A model generated the notes under the pieces. The model saw nothing but the letters and a program-made list of their open reading frames with translations. It did no database searches and was not told the origin of the DNA. Both the position numbers and the translations under genes were made by a program. From positions 62,001-126,000 of the forward strand of contig JACKNZ010000008.1 of NCBI GenBank assembly GCA_024234595.1: 64,000 bases of DNA. The letters run 5' to 3'. The DNA comes from Moraxellaceae bacterium (lineage in GTDB: Bacteria > Pseudomonadota > Gammaproteobacteria > Pseudomonadales > Moraxellaceae). Of this stretch, positions 10,005-20,179 are shown one piece after another; the first letter of the stretch is position 1; every line of letters starts with the position of its first letter.

Positions 10005-10919
10005 ATGAGTCAGCAAGATTTTGGTCGTGTTGCCGTATTATTTGGTGGTACATCCGCAGAGCGTGAAATTTCTTTAAAAAGTGGTCAAGCAGTGTTGCAA
10101 GCCTTACAAAACGCAGGTGTCAATGCTGAGGCTTTTGACCCAGCCGAACAAAATATTGGTGATATTAAAGCCTATGATCGTGCATTTATTGTGTTGCATG
10201 GTCGTGGTGGCGAAGATGGTACCATGCAAGGTGCTTTAGAGTTATTGGGTGTACCATATACAGGTAGTGGCGTGTTGGCCTCCGCTTTAGGCATGGATAA
10301 AACCCGTACTAAACAATTGTGGTTAGGTTGTAGTTTACCGACGCCAGCTTATGCGCGTTTAACCGCCAATACCGATTTTGCCCAAGTGGTTGCTGAGTTG
10401 GGTTTACCCTTAATGGTTAAACCAGCACACGAAGGCTCTAGTATCGGTATGCGTAAAGTCGAAAAGGCTGAAGACTTACAACCTGCCTACGAATTTGCAG
10501 CAAAATATGATAGCGAAATCATTGCCGAAAAATGGGTGACAGGTAAAGAATATACGATTGTGATCTTAGGTGACAAAGCCTTGCCAATCATTCGTTTGCA
10601 GCCGCACCAAAGTCATGGTTTTTATGATTTTGAAGCAAAATATAACGCCAATGACACTCAATATTTATGTCCTTGTGGTTTAAGCGACGAAGATGAACAA
10701 GCCTTACAAGCCTTAGCTGTCCGTGCCTTTAATATGGTCGGGGCAACAGGTTGGGGACGTATTGATGCTATGCGTGATGAACAAGGTAATTTTTGGTTGT
10801 TAGAAGTGAACACTGTGCCAGGTATGACGGACCATTCTTTAGTTCCTATGGCTGCCAAAGCAGCAGGCCTAAGTTTTGAGCAATTAGTGTTGACCATTTT
10901 GGCACAAACCCATAAGTGA
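10005..10919 (+). CDS. ddlB: D-alanine--D-alanine ligase (DdlB type)
   Basis: ATP-grasp ligase that makes the D-Ala-D-Ala dipeptide used by MurF. Seen are [19 protein letters not shown] at the N-terminus, [18 protein letters not shown], the ATP-grasp loop [11 protein letters not shown], and the metal-site segment [16 protein letters not shown] near the C-terminus. The ATG chosen gives 304 residues and a normal N-terminus (MSQQDFGR). An in-frame TTG 24 bases upstream is possible but adds an unusual leader. ftsQ follows after 16 bases. Confidence 0.95.
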   Translation: MSQQDFGRVAVLFGGTSAEREISLKSGQAVLQALQNAGVNAEAFDPAEQNIGDIKAYDRAFIVLHGRGGEDGTMQGALELLGVPYTGSGVLASALGMDKTRTKQLWLGCSLPTPAYARLTANTDFAQVVAELGLPLMVKPAHEGSSIGMRKVEKAEDLQPAYEFAAKYDSEIIAEKWVTGKEYTIVILGDKALPIIRLQPHQSHGFYDFEAKYNANDTQYLCPCGLSDEDEQALQALAVRAFNMVGATGWGRIDAMRDEQGNFWLLEVNTVPGMTDHSLVPMAAKAAGLSFEQLVLTILAQTHK

Positions 10920-10935
10920 TGCAGGTATCGTATCA

Positions 10936-11757
10936 ATGAATTCTTCCGTGCTAGAAGAAGCACCGCAACTGAACTCCAAACAACGTCAATGGCGTACTTT
11001 ATGGCGAGTGTTAAGCTTTTTATGGTTAGTCGCAGGGCTGCTGGTGTTTGCTTGGGGAGCATGGAGCTTATGGCTAGACTTGCAAAAAAAAGCCCCCATC
11101 GCAGTCGTGCATATTGAAGGCGATATTAACCCTCAAGACCGAGAAGATTTGTCGAAACGTCTCAAAACAGTGGTACAAGGTAGTTACTTTAGTACCGATT
11201 TGGTGGCGATGAGAGATGCTATTTTATTGTCACCGTGGGTCGAAAGCCTCTCGGTACAGCGGCGTTGGCCTGATGGTATTCGGGTGAATATTGTCGAAAA
11301 AAAAGCCGTTGCACGGTGGGGAAATGGACAATTTTTGAGTGCCAAAGGTCAAATTTTTAAACCAAAAGCAGGACAAGTACCCGCTAATTTACCGTTATTA
11401 TTTGGGCCTGTTGGAAAAACAGATTATTTAATGGAACAATATCGTAGTTTTAATGAGCGCTTTCGTCCGTTAAACTTACGAGTGGTAGAATTACATTTAA
11501 CAGAGCGACGTACTTGGTATATTTATTTTGAAAATGGTTTGCAATTGGTATTAGACCAAGCCGATGTTAATCAAAAGTTACAGCGTTTTTTATGGTTGTA
11601 TCAACGAGAGCTTAGTCCTTATTTAGAGCGTATCGAACGTATAGATTTGCGTTATCGGCATGGCTTAGCGGTTAAATGGAAAGAAGGGCAAGCACTAGCA
11701 GTCAAATATAATCAGTTAGTAGCACCCGTAAATAAAGTTCCTGTTGGTGGTGCATAA
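10936..11757 (+). CDS. ftsQ: Cell division protein FtsQ
   Basis: Bitopic inner-membrane divisome protein linking early cytoplasmic and late periplasmic components with FtsB/FtsL. The protein (273 residues) has a short cytoplasmic tail, one membrane helix at about 30-50 (LSFLWLVAGLLVFAWGAWSL), then a POTRA-like segment (AVVHIEGDINPQDREDL, with SPWVESLSVQRRWPDGIRV) and the FtsQ-type beta domain with PLLFGP. The position between ddlB and ftsA is diagnostic. Confidence 0.93.
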   Translation: MNSSVLEEAPQLNSKQRQWRTLWRVLSFLWLVAGLLVFAWGAWSLWLDLQKKAPIAVVHIEGDINPQDREDLSKRLKTVVQGSYFSTDLVAMRDAILLSPWVESLSVQRRWPDGIRVNIVEKKAVARWGNGQFLSAKGQIFKPKAGQVPANLPLLFGPVGKTDYLMEQYRSFNERFRPLNLRVVELHLTERRTWYIYFENGLQLVLDQADVNQKLQRFLWLYQRELSPYLERIERIDLRYRHGLAVKWKEGQALAVKYNQLVAPVNKVPVGGA

Positions 11758-11780
11758 CTACCCTAAAAGGTTAGTCCATA

Positions 11781-13025
11781 ATGATAGATACAGAAAAATT
11801 AATTGTTGCCCTAGATGTTGGCACATCCAAAGTTGTGGCCTTGATTGCACAAATTAGCAAAGAGCAACAGCTTGAAGTCATTGGCGTTGGCAAAAGTCCT
11901 TGCATGGGGCTTAAAAAAGGCATGGTGGTAGATATTGACGAAACCGCCAAAGCGATTAAACACGCTATTAAAGAAGCCGAAAATATGGCGCATTGTCAGG
12001 TTCATTCGGTATTTGTAGGTATTGCAGGCAACCAGATTATTAGCCGCAACCTCGAAGGGCAAGTGCAAATTCGTAGTGGTGAAGTCAGTAGTCAAGACAT
12101 ACAAGCGGTGCTAGATAAAGCCAAAAATAGTGCGATTATGCCCGAACAAAAAGTTTTACATGTATTGCCACAAGAGTTTAGCGTTGATAATCAATATGAT
12201 ATCCGTAATCCCTTAGGTATGGCAGGTGTGCGTTTAGAAGGGCATTACCACATGATTAGCTGTGGTTTGAGTGCTTTGCAAAACCTCGAAAAGTGTGTTC
12301 ATCAATGTGAATTAGGTGTTGATGCGGTTATTTTAGAGCCTTATGCTGCTGCTAATGCGGTATTAACCGAAGACGAAAAAACCTTAGGGGTGTGTTTGAT
12401 TGATATCGGGGCAGGCACAACTGATATCGCCGTTTATATTCATGGTGCGTTACGTTATACCGAAATTATCCCAGTCGGTGGCGACCATGTGACCAATGAT
12501 ATTGCTCATGTATTGCGCACCCCTGTCACAGAAGCGGAACAGCTCAAAGTTAAACAAGGCTGTGCTCAGTCGATTGTGGTTAAACGTGACGAATTTGTAC
12601 ATTTTCCTGCTGCCAACGGCAAAGAAAATCGTAAATTAGAACGTCACGTCTTAGCTTCTATTATCGAAGCGCGTTATACCGAATTGTTTGAGTATATTTA
12701 TAATCAATTACATAGCTTGGGCGCATTAGATTATTTGAGTGCTGGTTTTGTGTTAACGGGTGGTGCAGCGCGTATAGAAGGTGCGGAGTCTTTGGCCGAT
12801 GGTATCTTTGGTAAAGACAGAACCCGCTTGGGGACACCAACGATTGCCCCCGAAATGGGTGGACAGCTTGTCCAAAGCTCGGTATATGCTACCAGTGTTG
12901 GCTTGTTAATGGCAGGACGAGATGCCTATTTAGAAGAATTAGCCAAGCAACCAACCCGACGTAAAACTATCGACACCGAAGGCTTTTTAGCAAAATTAAA
13001 AGCATGGTTAGAGCGAAACTTCTAA
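11781..13025 (+). CDS. ftsA: Cell division protein FtsA
   Basis: Actin-like ATPase that tethers FtsZ filaments to the membrane and recruits later proteins. Nucleotide-site segments are VALDVGTSKVVALIAQ at the N-terminus, LIDIGAGTTDIAVY in the middle and VLTGGAARIEGAESLA near residue 325. The extreme C-terminus LKAWLERNF is the amphipathic membrane-targeting helix expected in FtsA. Length is 414 residues. A 193-base leader separates it from ftsZ. Confidence 0.97.
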   Translation: MIDTEKLIVALDVGTSKVVALIAQISKEQQLEVIGVGKSPCMGLKKGMVVDIDETAKAIKHAIKEAENMAHCQVHSVFVGIAGNQIISRNLEGQVQIRSGEVSSQDIQAVLDKAKNSAIMPEQKVLHVLPQEFSVDNQYDIRNPLGMAGVRLEGHYHMISCGLSALQNLEKCVHQCELGVDAVILEPYAAANAVLTEDEKTLGVCLIDIGAGTTDIAVYIHGALRYTEIIPVGGDHVTNDIAHVLRTPVTEAEQLKVKQGCAQSIVVKRDEFVHFPAANGKENRKLERHVLASIIEARYTELFEYIYNQLHSLGALDYLSAGFVLTGGAARIEGAESLADGIFGKDRTRLGTPTIAPEMGGQLVQSSVYATSVGLLMAGRDAYLEELAKQPTRRKTIDTEGFLAKLKAWLERNF

Positions 13026-13218
13026 AACAAGCGTTTTAATTACAAGATATGTAACATGTTGTACAAAGTGTTGCTTTTTTTGAGCAAGTACTAAGATAAC
13101 TTGATAAAATGGCGAAGATATTGGATAAACGGTATATTAAATCGTATTCCTAATTAAATTTAGAAGTGCACAACGGAAGGTACATTTCATACTGGTATTC
13201 CTGACTGAGGAGACGTAT
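13026..13218 (+). promoter_or_regulatory. ftsA-ftsZ intergenic leader, probable ftsZ promoter region
   Basis: This gap is the longest in the ftsI-ftsZ run that is free of repeats. A weak sigma-70-like pair, TTGATA (13101-13106) and GATAAA (13124-13129) with 17-base spacing, could drive extra ftsZ transcription. GAGGAGACG just before the ATG is a strong ribosome binding site. No strong terminator was seen. The promoter is a guess; the leader's existence is plain. Confidence 0.3.
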
Positions 13219-14421
13219 ATGGGTGTTTTTAAAATAGCTGACGATCAACAGACACACCAAGTTTTGGGTGGCCCAGTTATTAAAGTGTTTGGTGTTGGCG
13301 GCGGCGGTGGTAATGCCGTGGATCATATGGTGCAAAGTCATTTACATGGCGTGCAATTTGTTTGTGCCAATACAGATGTACAAGCTCTCAATAAAATGAA
13401 TTCAGATAAACTAATACAGTTAGGAGTGGTTTTAACAGGCGGTTTAGGAGGTGGTGGTAAACCAGAAATAGGCCGCCAAGCTGCATTGGAAAGTCGTGAA
13501 GAAATTATTGAGGTTTTAAAAGGTTCAGACATGGTGTTTATTACCGCAGGTATGGGCGGTGGTACAGGTACAGGGGCTGCGCCAGTTGTTGCAGAATTAG
13601 CTCGAGAGTTAGGTGTTTTAACGGTGGGTGTGGTCACTCGTCCATTTTCCTTTGAGCGTCGTGACCGTTTAGCAGAACAAGGTATCGAAGAGTTGTCTCA
13701 ACACGTTGACTCCTTGATTACCATCCCCAACTCTAAATTGTTAAAAGTCTATGGTAATAAAATTTCAATGATTGACGCGTTCAAAAAGGCTAATAACGTT
13801 CTCTTTGAAGCGGTTCGTGGTATTTCTGACATGATTACCCGTCCGGGTATGATTAACCTTGACTTTGCCGATGTGCGTAACTCAATGAGTGACCGTGGTT
13901 TGGCGATGATGGGGACTGGTGTTGCCTCAGGTGCTGATCGTGCGCGTGAAGCAACCATGAAAGCCATTAACAGCCCCTTGTTAGATGATATTAAATTAGA
14001 AGGCGCAACTGGCCTTATTGTATCTGTTGCAGGTAACGCTGATTTAGCATTAGAAGAGTTTGATACTGTGGGTGAAATTGTTGCGCCACTAGCTGATCAA
14101 GGTGTTGCGATTAAAGTAGGTATGATTTTTGATGAAGATATGGGGGATGAAATTCGGGTCACGGTTGTGGCAACAGGATTGAGCAAAGCCCCTCAAGTTG
14201 CTACCGCAGGTGCACAAGCAGCAGCAACGGTTAATCGCCCACGTTCGCCTTTAGGCATGCCAGCCGCTGCACCAACACGCAATTATGATGAGTTTGATAC
14301 ACCGTCAGTGCTCAAAAAACCGCAGGTTTCTTCTACACCAGCACCTGCTAACAAACCAGAAGCACCAAAGTCTGACTTGTTAAATATCCCGTCATTTTTG
14401 CGTCGTCAAAATAATAGCTAG
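13219..14421 (+). CDS. ftsZ: Cell division protein FtsZ
   Basis: Tubulin-like GTPase that forms the Z ring. The start matches family N-termini: VIKVFGVGGGGGNAVDHM leads into the nucleotide fold, and the tubulin signature GGGTGTGAAPVVAEL lies near residue 114. After the globular core (to about residue 320) comes an Ala/Pro-rich linker. The C-terminal peptide LLNIPSFLRRQ is the conserved FtsA/ZipA-binding tail. Length is 400 residues. A strong GAGGAG site precedes the ATG. A repeat element begins on the last base of the stop codon. Confidence 0.98.
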   Translation: MGVFKIADDQQTHQVLGGPVIKVFGVGGGGGNAVDHMVQSHLHGVQFVCANTDVQALNKMNSDKLIQLGVVLTGGLGGGGKPEIGRQAALESREEIIEVLKGSDMVFITAGMGGGTGTGAAPVVAELARELGVLTVGVVTRPFSFERRDRLAEQGIEELSQHVDSLITIPNSKLLKVYGNKISMIDAFKKANNVLFEAVRGISDMITRPGMINLDFADVRNSMSDRGLAMMGTGVASGADRAREATMKAINSPLLDDIKLEGATGLIVSVAGNADLALEEFDTVGEIVAPLADQGVAIKVGMIFDEDMGDEIRVTVVATGLSKAPQVATAGAQAAATVNRPRSPLGMPAAAPTRNYDEFDTPSVLKKPQVSSTPAPANKPEAPKSDLLNIPSFLRRQNNS

Positions 14422-14526
14422 CGTAGGGCGGAATGCATTCCGCCATTTTAAAAATATGCAAAGCCTTCGATTGCCACGTCTGCTGATTTACCTGTCAATA
14501 ATGGCGCATTACAATGCGCCCTACGC
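14421..14526. repeat. 106-bp inverted-repeat element with GCGTAGGGCG ends
   Basis: The element begins GCGTAGGGCGGAATGCATTC and ends with the complementary arm TGGCGCATTACAATGCGCCC plus TACGC. The 10-base outer arms and inner CGCCA/TGGCG pair exactly. Each arm also contains its own small palindrome (CGGAATGCATTCCG, GGCGCATTacAATGCGCC). The form is that of a miniature element or REP-like palindrome. It starts on the last base of the ftsZ stop codon, so it may act as the 3' end structure of the ftsZ mRNA. Confidence 0.7.
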
Positions 14527-14533
14527 GAGATCA

Positions 14534-14562
14534 ATTTACACAGTGTGACCCACTGTGTAAAT
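14534..14562. promoter_or_regulatory. Perfect 12-bp palindrome upstream of lpxC
   Basis: ATTTACACAGTG, a 5-base loop TGACC, then CACTGTGTAAAT: twelve exactly paired bases. No T-run follows, so it is a poor intrinsic terminator. It lies 24 bases upstream of a candidate lpxC -35 element, a position compatible with an operator or an mRNA 3'-end hairpin for ftsZ. Function is unknown. Confidence 0.5.
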
Positions 14563-14585
14563 CTTCAAAATTCCACTATCAAAAC

Positions 14586-14613
14586 TTGCACAAACTCAAA
14601 AAAATGTTACTAT
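14586..14613 (+). promoter_or_regulatory. Candidate sigma-70 promoter of lpxC
   Basis: TTGCAC (14586-14591) and TACTAT (14608-14613) are separated by 16 bases, about 30 bases upstream of the lpxC ATG. This would give a short leader. It is a match by eye to the consensus, not a measured start. Confidence 0.4.
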
Positions 14614-14643
14614 GAGCGACTAACTCTGAAACATTTTGTCACA

Positions 14644-15564
14644 ATGCTGCGTCAACGAACTCTCAAAAATACTATCCGCGCCACAGGCATTGGCCTGCAT
14701 AGCGGCCAAAAAGTATATCTTACCCTCAAACCACACGTGATTGATGGGGGTATTGTCTTTAGACGCACCGATTTAGATGTGCCCGTTGATATTCCTGCTA
14801 ATGCCTTGTTAGTCAACGAAACCACCATGTCTTCTAATTTAATTAAAGATGGTGTAAAGGTTGGTACAGTTGAACATTTAATGTCCGCATTGGCAGGTTT
14901 AGGCATTGATAATGCGATTATTGAAGTCAGCTCGCCCGAAATTCCTATTATGGATGGCAGTGCAGGCCCCTTTGTGTTTTTGATTCGTGCTGCAGGCATG
15001 ATAGAACAACATGCCCCTAAAAAATTAGTCAAAATTAAACGCCCTATCGAAGTGTTTGAGGGTGATAAACGTGCCGCTTTTTTACCCTACAATGGTTTTA
15101 GAGTAGCCTTTACCATTGACTTTGACCATCCTGCGTTTTTAGAAGACCACAAAAGTGCCTGTGTTGACTTTTCTACCACGGCCTATGTCACCGAAGTCAG
15201 TCGTGCGCGTACTTTTGGCTTTATGCGTGACATCGAATATCTCACCTCAATGGGCTTGGCCAAAGGTGGCAGCTTAGATAATGCCATTGTCTTAAACGAC
15301 GAAGGCGTGATGAATGCCGAGGGACTACGCTACGAAGATGAGTTTGTACGCCATAAAATGTTAGATGCAATCGGCGATTTATACATTTTGGGCTATGGTA
15401 TTATTGGCGAATTTCAAGGCTATAAATCGGGTCATGCGCTTAATAATAAGCTGCTTCGTGCGCTATTAGAGCAACCTGACGCATGGGAAATTGTGACATT
15501 TGATGACGAAGAATTAGCTCCAATTGCGTATATTCAGGCATTTCCTCCACAAGATACACACTAA
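14644..15564 (+). CDS. lpxC: UDP-3-O-acyl-N-acetylglucosamine deacetylase LpxC
   Basis: Zinc deacetylase catalysing the committed step of lipid A synthesis. Its 306 residues begin [20 protein letters not shown], the family start; the in-frame extension up to 14545 is not family-like. Zinc and catalytic regions are present: [34 protein letters not shown], and [13 protein letters not shown] plus [15 protein letters not shown], which carry the conserved His and Asp residues. It is separated from ftsZ by the palindromic element and so is probably transcribed from its own promoter. Confidence 0.97.
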   Translation: MLRQRTLKNTIRATGIGLHSGQKVYLTLKPHVIDGGIVFRRTDLDVPVDIPANALLVNETTMSSNLIKDGVKVGTVEHLMSALAGLGIDNAIIEVSSPEIPIMDGSAGPFVFLIRAAGMIEQHAPKKLVKIKRPIEVFEGDKRAAFLPYNGFRVAFTIDFDHPAFLEDHKSACVDFSTTAYVTEVSRARTFGFMRDIEYLTSMGLAKGGSLDNAIVLNDEGVMNAEGLRYEDEFVRHKMLDAIGDLYILGYGIIGEFQGYKSGHALNNKLLRALLEQPDAWEIVTFDDEELAPIAYIQAFPPQDTH

Positions 15565-15630
15565 ATCAAAGACTTAATCAACATTTGTTGATATAAAGAA
15601 TATAAATGGTTTTGTCGGATTGTTAGTCGA

Positions 15631-16056
15631 TTATCTTGCCAAACGCTGTAAAGCTTCGCTAAGCTCTACATCTGATAAAGATTGTGCTGCTTCTATAATC
15701 AGTTTTTTGGTGTCTGCTGACAAAGGCTTAGCGGCATCGTGTTTGGCGCGTGGCGTTTGTAAATCTTCGCTCAACATAAATTGGATACGTGTTAAACGAC
15801 TAAACACTTTGTGTGATTGTAGTTGTTTTAAATAATGTGCTTGGAGGTAACGAAGTTGTCCTAACAGGGCAGAGTTATGAGTTTGCAGTGTTAAAACGCC
15901 ATTAACATAAGAGGCGACCTGACACTGTGTCTTAATGGCAGGTAATATCTCGGTAACGATAGCATTCAGTTTGCCTAGATAAAGGACTTGTGTATGTAGT
16001 GTTCTAAGCAGTGGAGAAGAGGTAATTTCGTGACTGCGTGGAATATGATGAGCCAT
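15631..16056 (-). CDS. dciA: DciA family protein (DUF721), replicative helicase loader
   Basis: 141-residue protein with the DUF721 core, including a KLNAIVTEILPAI-type start and the segment GVLTLQTHNSALLGQLRYLQ, followed by a charged C-terminal region. DciA is the ancestral loader/operator of the DnaB helicase in bacteria lacking DnaC. The place between lpxC and secA is where dciA is found in Pseudomonas-like genomes. It is transcribed towards lpxC, with a 66-base convergent gap. Family assignment is good; function is from the family. Confidence 0.82.
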   Translation of the reverse strand: MAHHIPRSHEITSSPLLRTLHTQVLYLGKLNAIVTEILPAIKTQCQVASYVNGVLTLQTHNSALLGQLRYLQAHYLKQLQSHKVFSRLTRIQFMLSEDLQTPRAKHDAAKPLSADTKKLIIEAAQSLSDVELSEALQRLAR

Positions 16057-16283
16057 AAGACTTTACCTAAGAGAAGTAGCCGTGTGTTTGGGACTTACAT
16101 TACCTTAAATTAAAGTGTAAGAACAAACTGAGCTAAGGCTACTCCTTGAATCGCTGACGTGCAAGTTGCGCGTTGATTAACAGCAAAAATTTAGTGTGCG
16201 TGAGGAAATAATTGTCAATCCTCAAAGTGTTGGTTGCAAAAAACCGATAGCAAACGCCACAAATCAAGCAGGAGAGAAACAGC

Positions 16284-17186
16284 GTGAAATTTAATTTATG
16301 GCATCGAAATGCCGTACGACCGATGATGTTGCGTCTTACGCCAGTCACCATTGCCACATTTGTAGGCACAATGACATTGCTGGCTACTGCAGGTGGCGCG
16401 ATTGGTTATGCCATTGGGGCTAAAAATAATCAGCCTACCGCTATTGCTGCTCACAAAGAGCAGGCAGCACCAGTAATCAGCTCCAAACAGCAAATAGATT
16501 TAATGAATAACCGTGTTGCCGAAATGCAAGCGCAATTATTGCGTTTAGATGCTTTAACCCAACACATGGCCGAAACGGCGCGTGTCCCTGCAAAAGAGTT
16601 TAGTCTTGAGAATAATTCAAAAGGAGCTAAAGGTGGCCCTTTATTAGAAGAAGTCTCGGTATTGGGTGAAGATAACCTTGATATACGCTTGCAAGAGTTA
16701 TCACAACTGATTGAAGAAAAAGAAAGCCAGCTTAAAACCTTAGACAGTTTATTAGCCAATAAACGTATTCAAAACAATCAAAACTATTTAGCAAACTTGC
16801 CTGTGCGTGATGGCTCAATTACCTCTCGTTATGGTTATCGTTCTGACCCGTTTAATAGCCGCGTTGCTTTTCATGCAGGGATGGATTTTTCGGGGCCACA
16901 TGGGGCTAATATCTATGCGGTAGCATCAGGTATTGTCAGTTTTGCGGGAGTTAAAAATGGCTATGGCAATGTCATCGAAGTGTCACATGGCAATGGCTAT
17001 GTCACGCGTTATGCCCATGCCTATCGTTTAGCGGCCAAACAAGGTGATTTGGTAGCAAAAGACCAAGTGATTGCCTATATGGGTTCAACTGGACGTTCTA
17101 CGGGCACACATCTGCATTATGAAGTGATTGTGAATGGCAAACAAATTGACCCAATGAGTTTTGTCAGTGTCGCCCTTAAAAAGTAA
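16284..17186 (+). CDS. M23-family peptidase, membrane-anchored
   Basis: Predicted periplasmic LytM-type metalloprotease or regulator. A basic N-terminus and one membrane helix (about 22-45) are followed by a heptad-rich coiled coil (about 65-160) and the LytM domain. The metal motifs are intact: HAGMDFSGP gives HxxxD, and THLHYEV gives the HxH, with VTRYAHA between. An active peptidoglycan hydrolase is therefore possible. The GTG start has a good AGGAGAG site. The gene lies upstream of secA as in Pseudomonas relatives, and a strong terminator follows it. Confidence 0.88.
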   Translation: MKFNLWHRNAVRPMMLRLTPVTIATFVGTMTLLATAGGAIGYAIGAKNNQPTAIAAHKEQAAPVISSKQQIDLMNNRVAEMQAQLLRLDALTQHMAETARVPAKEFSLENNSKGAKGGPLLEEVSVLGEDNLDIRLQELSQLIEEKESQLKTLDSLLANKRIQNNQNYLANLPVRDGSITSRYGYRSDPFNSRVAFHAGMDFSGPHGANIYAVASGIVSFAGVKNGYGNVIEVSHGNGYVTRYAHAYRLAAKQGDLVAKDQVIAYMGSTGRSTGTHLHYEVIVNGKQIDPMSFVSVALKK

Positions 17187-17202
17187 TCTGCTTGTCTCGC
17201 TA

Positions 17203-17234
17203 AATAAGCCGACCCCTGTGTCGGCTTATTTTTT
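17203..17234 (+). terminator. Intrinsic terminator after the M23 peptidase gene
   Basis: AATAAGCCGAC and GTCGGCTTATT pair over 11 bases around a 6-base loop and run into a T tract. It lies 17 bases after the peptidase stop codon and isolates it from secA. Confidence 0.88.
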
Positions 17235-17348
17235 GTTTGTATTTCTTGTCCTTTAGTGTCAGGGGCATTTTGTCGGTGATTATTTAAGAGTAGAATGTGG
17301 CAATTTTTTGCGATACTTGTCTTCTGAGGTTATTGCCCCCATATACAA

Positions 17349-17401
17349 GACTTACGCGCTGATTATTTTTAATATACTTATGGCACTGTTATGCGTAAGT
17401 T
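17349..17401. repeat. Short inverted-repeat element with ACTTACGC ends, upstream of secA
   Basis: GACTTACGC (17349-17357) and GCGTAAGTT (17393-17401) face each other across 35 bases of AT-rich sequence. The 8 inner bases pair exactly. The ends match those of the larger element at 39295-39389, so it may be a shortened copy. It lies about 30 bases before the secA start, within the promoter/leader. Confidence 0.5.
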
Positions 17402-17432
17402 TTGGATTGAGTTTAAATAAAGAGTAGCTTTT

Positions 17433-20153
17433 ATGTTTGCACGTCTGATAAGCGGGATATTTGGAACAAAAAACGAACGTGAATTAAAAAGAATGCAAAA
17501 GATGGTTGATGCCGTCAATGCACTTGAGCCGAGTGTTCAAGCCTTAGATGATGCAAGTTTGTCGGCTAAAACCGAAGAGTTTCGCAGTCGATACAGTAAG
17601 GGCGAAAGCTTAGAACAGTTATTACCCGAAGCCTTTGCAGTATGTCGTGAAGCCTCTCAACGTGTCATGAGTATGCGTCACTACGATGTACAACTTATTG
17701 GTGGTATTACCTTGCACGAAGGGCGTATTGCCGAAATGCGTACAGGTGAAGGTAAAACTTTGATGGCAACCTTAGCCTGTTATTTAAATGCTTTAAGTGG
17801 CGAAGGTGTACACGTAGTTACCGTTAATGATTATTTGGCAGCGCGTGATGCGGAGTTAAACCGTCCGTTGTTTGAGTTTTTGGGTTTAAAAGTGGGTGTG
17901 ATTCGCTCCATGCAGCCTACTGCCGAAAAACACGATGCCTATTTGGCTGACATTACGTACGGTACTAACAACGAATTTGGCTTTGATTATTTACGCGATA
18001 ATATGGCCTTTCGTTTAGAAGAAAAGCATCAGCGTGGTTTAAGCTTTGCCATTATTGACGAAGTGGATTCTATTTTAATTGATGAAGCGCGTACTCCTTT
18101 GATTATTTCGGGCGCGGTTGACGGTTCTTCGCAATTATATCAAGCGGTAAATGTCATTCCTCCCCAATTAGTTGCCCAAAAAGAAGAAGGCAAGCCCGAT
18201 GGTGGGGATTACTGGGTGGACGAAAAGCATCGTCAAATCGAACTCACCGAAACAGGTTATGATCACGTTGAAAAGTTATTGATAGGCTTGCAGTTATTAG
18301 CAGAAGGTGAGAGTTTATACTCGGCAAGTAAACTTGGTTTGTTGCATCATGTGTTATCTGCTCTTAAAGCCCATGTGCTATTTCAACGCGATGTTCATTA
18401 TATTGTCCAAGATAACGAAATTGTGATTGTTGATGAGCATACTGGCCGTACGATGGCTGGTCGTCGTTGGTCAGAAGGTTTGCACCAAGCGATTGAAGCT
18501 AAGGAAGGGGTAGAAGTCCAAAATGAAAATCAAACCTTGGCAACCACAACCTTCCAAAATTATTTCCGTTTATACAAAAAATTATCAGGTATGACAGGTA
18601 CTGCCGATACCGAAGCCACCGAATTTCATCAAATTTATGGTTTAGATGTGGTGGTGATTCCGACCCATCGTCCGATGATTCGTAAAGATTTAGAAGACCT
18701 CATTTATTTGAGCAAAGAAGAAAAGTTTGAAGCGATTATTCGTGATATTAAAGACTGCATGGAGAAAGGCGCACCTGTATTGGTAGGTACGGCTACCATC
18801 GAAACCAGTGAGTATTTATCACGTTTATTGCAACAAGAAAAAATTCCTCATCGGGTGTTAAACGCCAAGTTTCACGCCCAAGAAGCTGACATTATTGCCC
18901 AAGCAGGTCGCCCTAAAACGGTCACCATTGCTACCAATATGGCAGGTCGTGGTACTGACATTGTGTTGGGTGGTAACTGGAAAGCCTTATTGGCGCAAAC
19001 ACCTAATGCCACACCTGAACAGATACAGTCACTCAAAAGCCAGTGGGAACAAGACCATGCTGCTGTATTAGAGTCAGGCGGTTTGCATATTATTGGTACC
19101 GAACGTCACGAATCACGTCGTATTGATAACCAGTTGCGTGGCCGTGCAGGTCGTCAAGGTGACCCCGGTTTAAGTCGTTTTTATTTGTCTTTAGAAGATG
19201 ATTTAATGCGTATTTTTGCCAGTGACCGTGTGCGCAATATGATGCGTTCATTGGGTATGCAAAAAGGCGAAGCGATTGAACACCGTTGGGTAACACGTTC
19301 TATCGAAGGCGCGCAACGTAAAGTCGAGGCGCGTAACTTTGATATTCGTAAAAACTTGCTCAAATATGACGATGTCGCCAATGAGCAGCGTCGAGTCATC
19401 TATCATCAACGTGATGAAGTGTTGGCTGCTGATAGCTTGGCAGATATGTTCGAAAATATGTATGAAGATGTGATTGCCACTGTGGTGACTGAGTTTATTC
19501 CACCACAAAGTATCGAAGATCAATGGAATATTGCAGGTTTAGAAAAAGCATTACAAACAGACTTTAAAATAGATATGCCGATTAAAGCATGGCTAGATGA
19601 AGATACTCGTTTAGAAGAAGTTGGTTTGCGTGCCAAAATCTCCCAAACAGCGCGTGATGCTTACAAACAGCACCGTGCCAAAATGGGTGACGAAATTGCC
19701 AATATGATTGAAAAACAAATCATGTTGCAAGTGCTTGACCGTCATTGGAAAGAACATTTAGCGGCAATGGACTATTTACGTCAAGGTATTCACTTGCGTG
19801 GTTATGCACAAAAAAATCCCGAGCAAGAATATAAGCGTGAATCTTTTGAGCTATTTCAGCAATTATTAGGCGCGGTTAAATTAGAAGTGGTGCAAACAGT
19901 CGCTACCATTCATATTCCTAGTGAAGAAGAAATAGCTGCAATGGAAGCACAACAAGCTGCCCAAGCCGCCGCCATGAATTTGCATATGGAACATCCTGAG
20001 TTAATGGCCGACGAAGAAGGAATTCCTGCTGTGGTTGAACAAAGCGAAAACTCCAATGCTAATCCGTATGCCGACCAATATGTAGGCCGTAATGACCCTT
20101 GTCCTTGTGGTAGTGGCAAAAAATACAAACAATGTCATGGGCGTTTGGCTTAG
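17433..20153 (+). CDS. secA: Preprotein translocase ATPase SecA
   Basis: Motor of the Sec pathway, driving unfolded preproteins through SecYEG. Visible features include the Walker A segment [13 protein letters not shown], the DEAD-type box [18 protein letters not shown], the preprotein-binding insertion, helicase motif [12 protein letters not shown], and the C-terminal zinc and SecB-binding motif [14 protein letters not shown]. 906 residues is family-sized. It is transcribed alone after a terminator, with a repeat and then argJ downstream. Confidence 0.98.
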   Translation: MFARLISGIFGTKNERELKRMQKMVDAVNALEPSVQALDDASLSAKTEEFRSRYSKGESLEQLLPEAFAVCREASQRVMSMRHYDVQLIGGITLHEGRIAEMRTGEGKTLMATLACYLNALSGEGVHVVTVNDYLAARDAELNRPLFEFLGLKVGVIRSMQPTAEKHDAYLADITYGTNNEFGFDYLRDNMAFRLEEKHQRGLSFAIIDEVDSILIDEARTPLIISGAVDGSSQLYQAVNVIPPQLVAQKEEGKPDGGDYWVDEKHRQIELTETGYDHVEKLLIGLQLLAEGESLYSASKLGLLHHVLSALKAHVLFQRDVHYIVQDNEIVIVDEHTGRTMAGRRWSEGLHQAIEAKEGVEVQNENQTLATTTFQNYFRLYKKLSGMTGTADTEATEFHQIYGLDVVVIPTHRPMIRKDLEDLIYLSKEEKFEAIIRDIKDCMEKGAPVLVGTATIETSEYLSRLLQQEKIPHRVLNAKFHAQEADIIAQAGRPKTVTIATNMAGRGTDIVLGGNWKALLAQTPNATPEQIQSLKSQWEQDHAAVLESGGLHIIGTERHESRRIDNQLRGRAGRQGDPGLSRFYLSLEDDLMRIFASDRVRNMMRSLGMQKGEAIEHRWVTRSIEGAQRKVEARNFDIRKNLLKYDDVANEQRRVIYHQRDEVLAADSLADMFENMYEDVIATVVTEFIPPQSIEDQWNIAGLEKALQTDFKIDMPIKAWLDEDTRLEEVGLRAKISQTARDAYKQHRAKMGDEIANMIEKQIMLQVLDRHWKEHLAAMDYLRQGIHLRGYAQKNPEQEYKRESFELFQQLLGAVKLEVVQTVATIHIPSEEEIAAMEAQQAAQAAAMNLHMEHPELMADEEGIPAVVEQSENSNANPYADQYVGRNDPCPCGSGKKYKQCHGRLA

Positions 20154-20179
20154 TCACAGTTTCTCCTCGTTAAATTAAA

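Noticed and set aside
16057..16283. Possible ncRNA or element between dciA and the M23 peptidase gene
   Set aside because: Only weak 6-base inverted pairs (AGTAGC/GCTACT, CTTACA/TGTAAG) are seen; nothing beyond ordinary promoter space can be supported.
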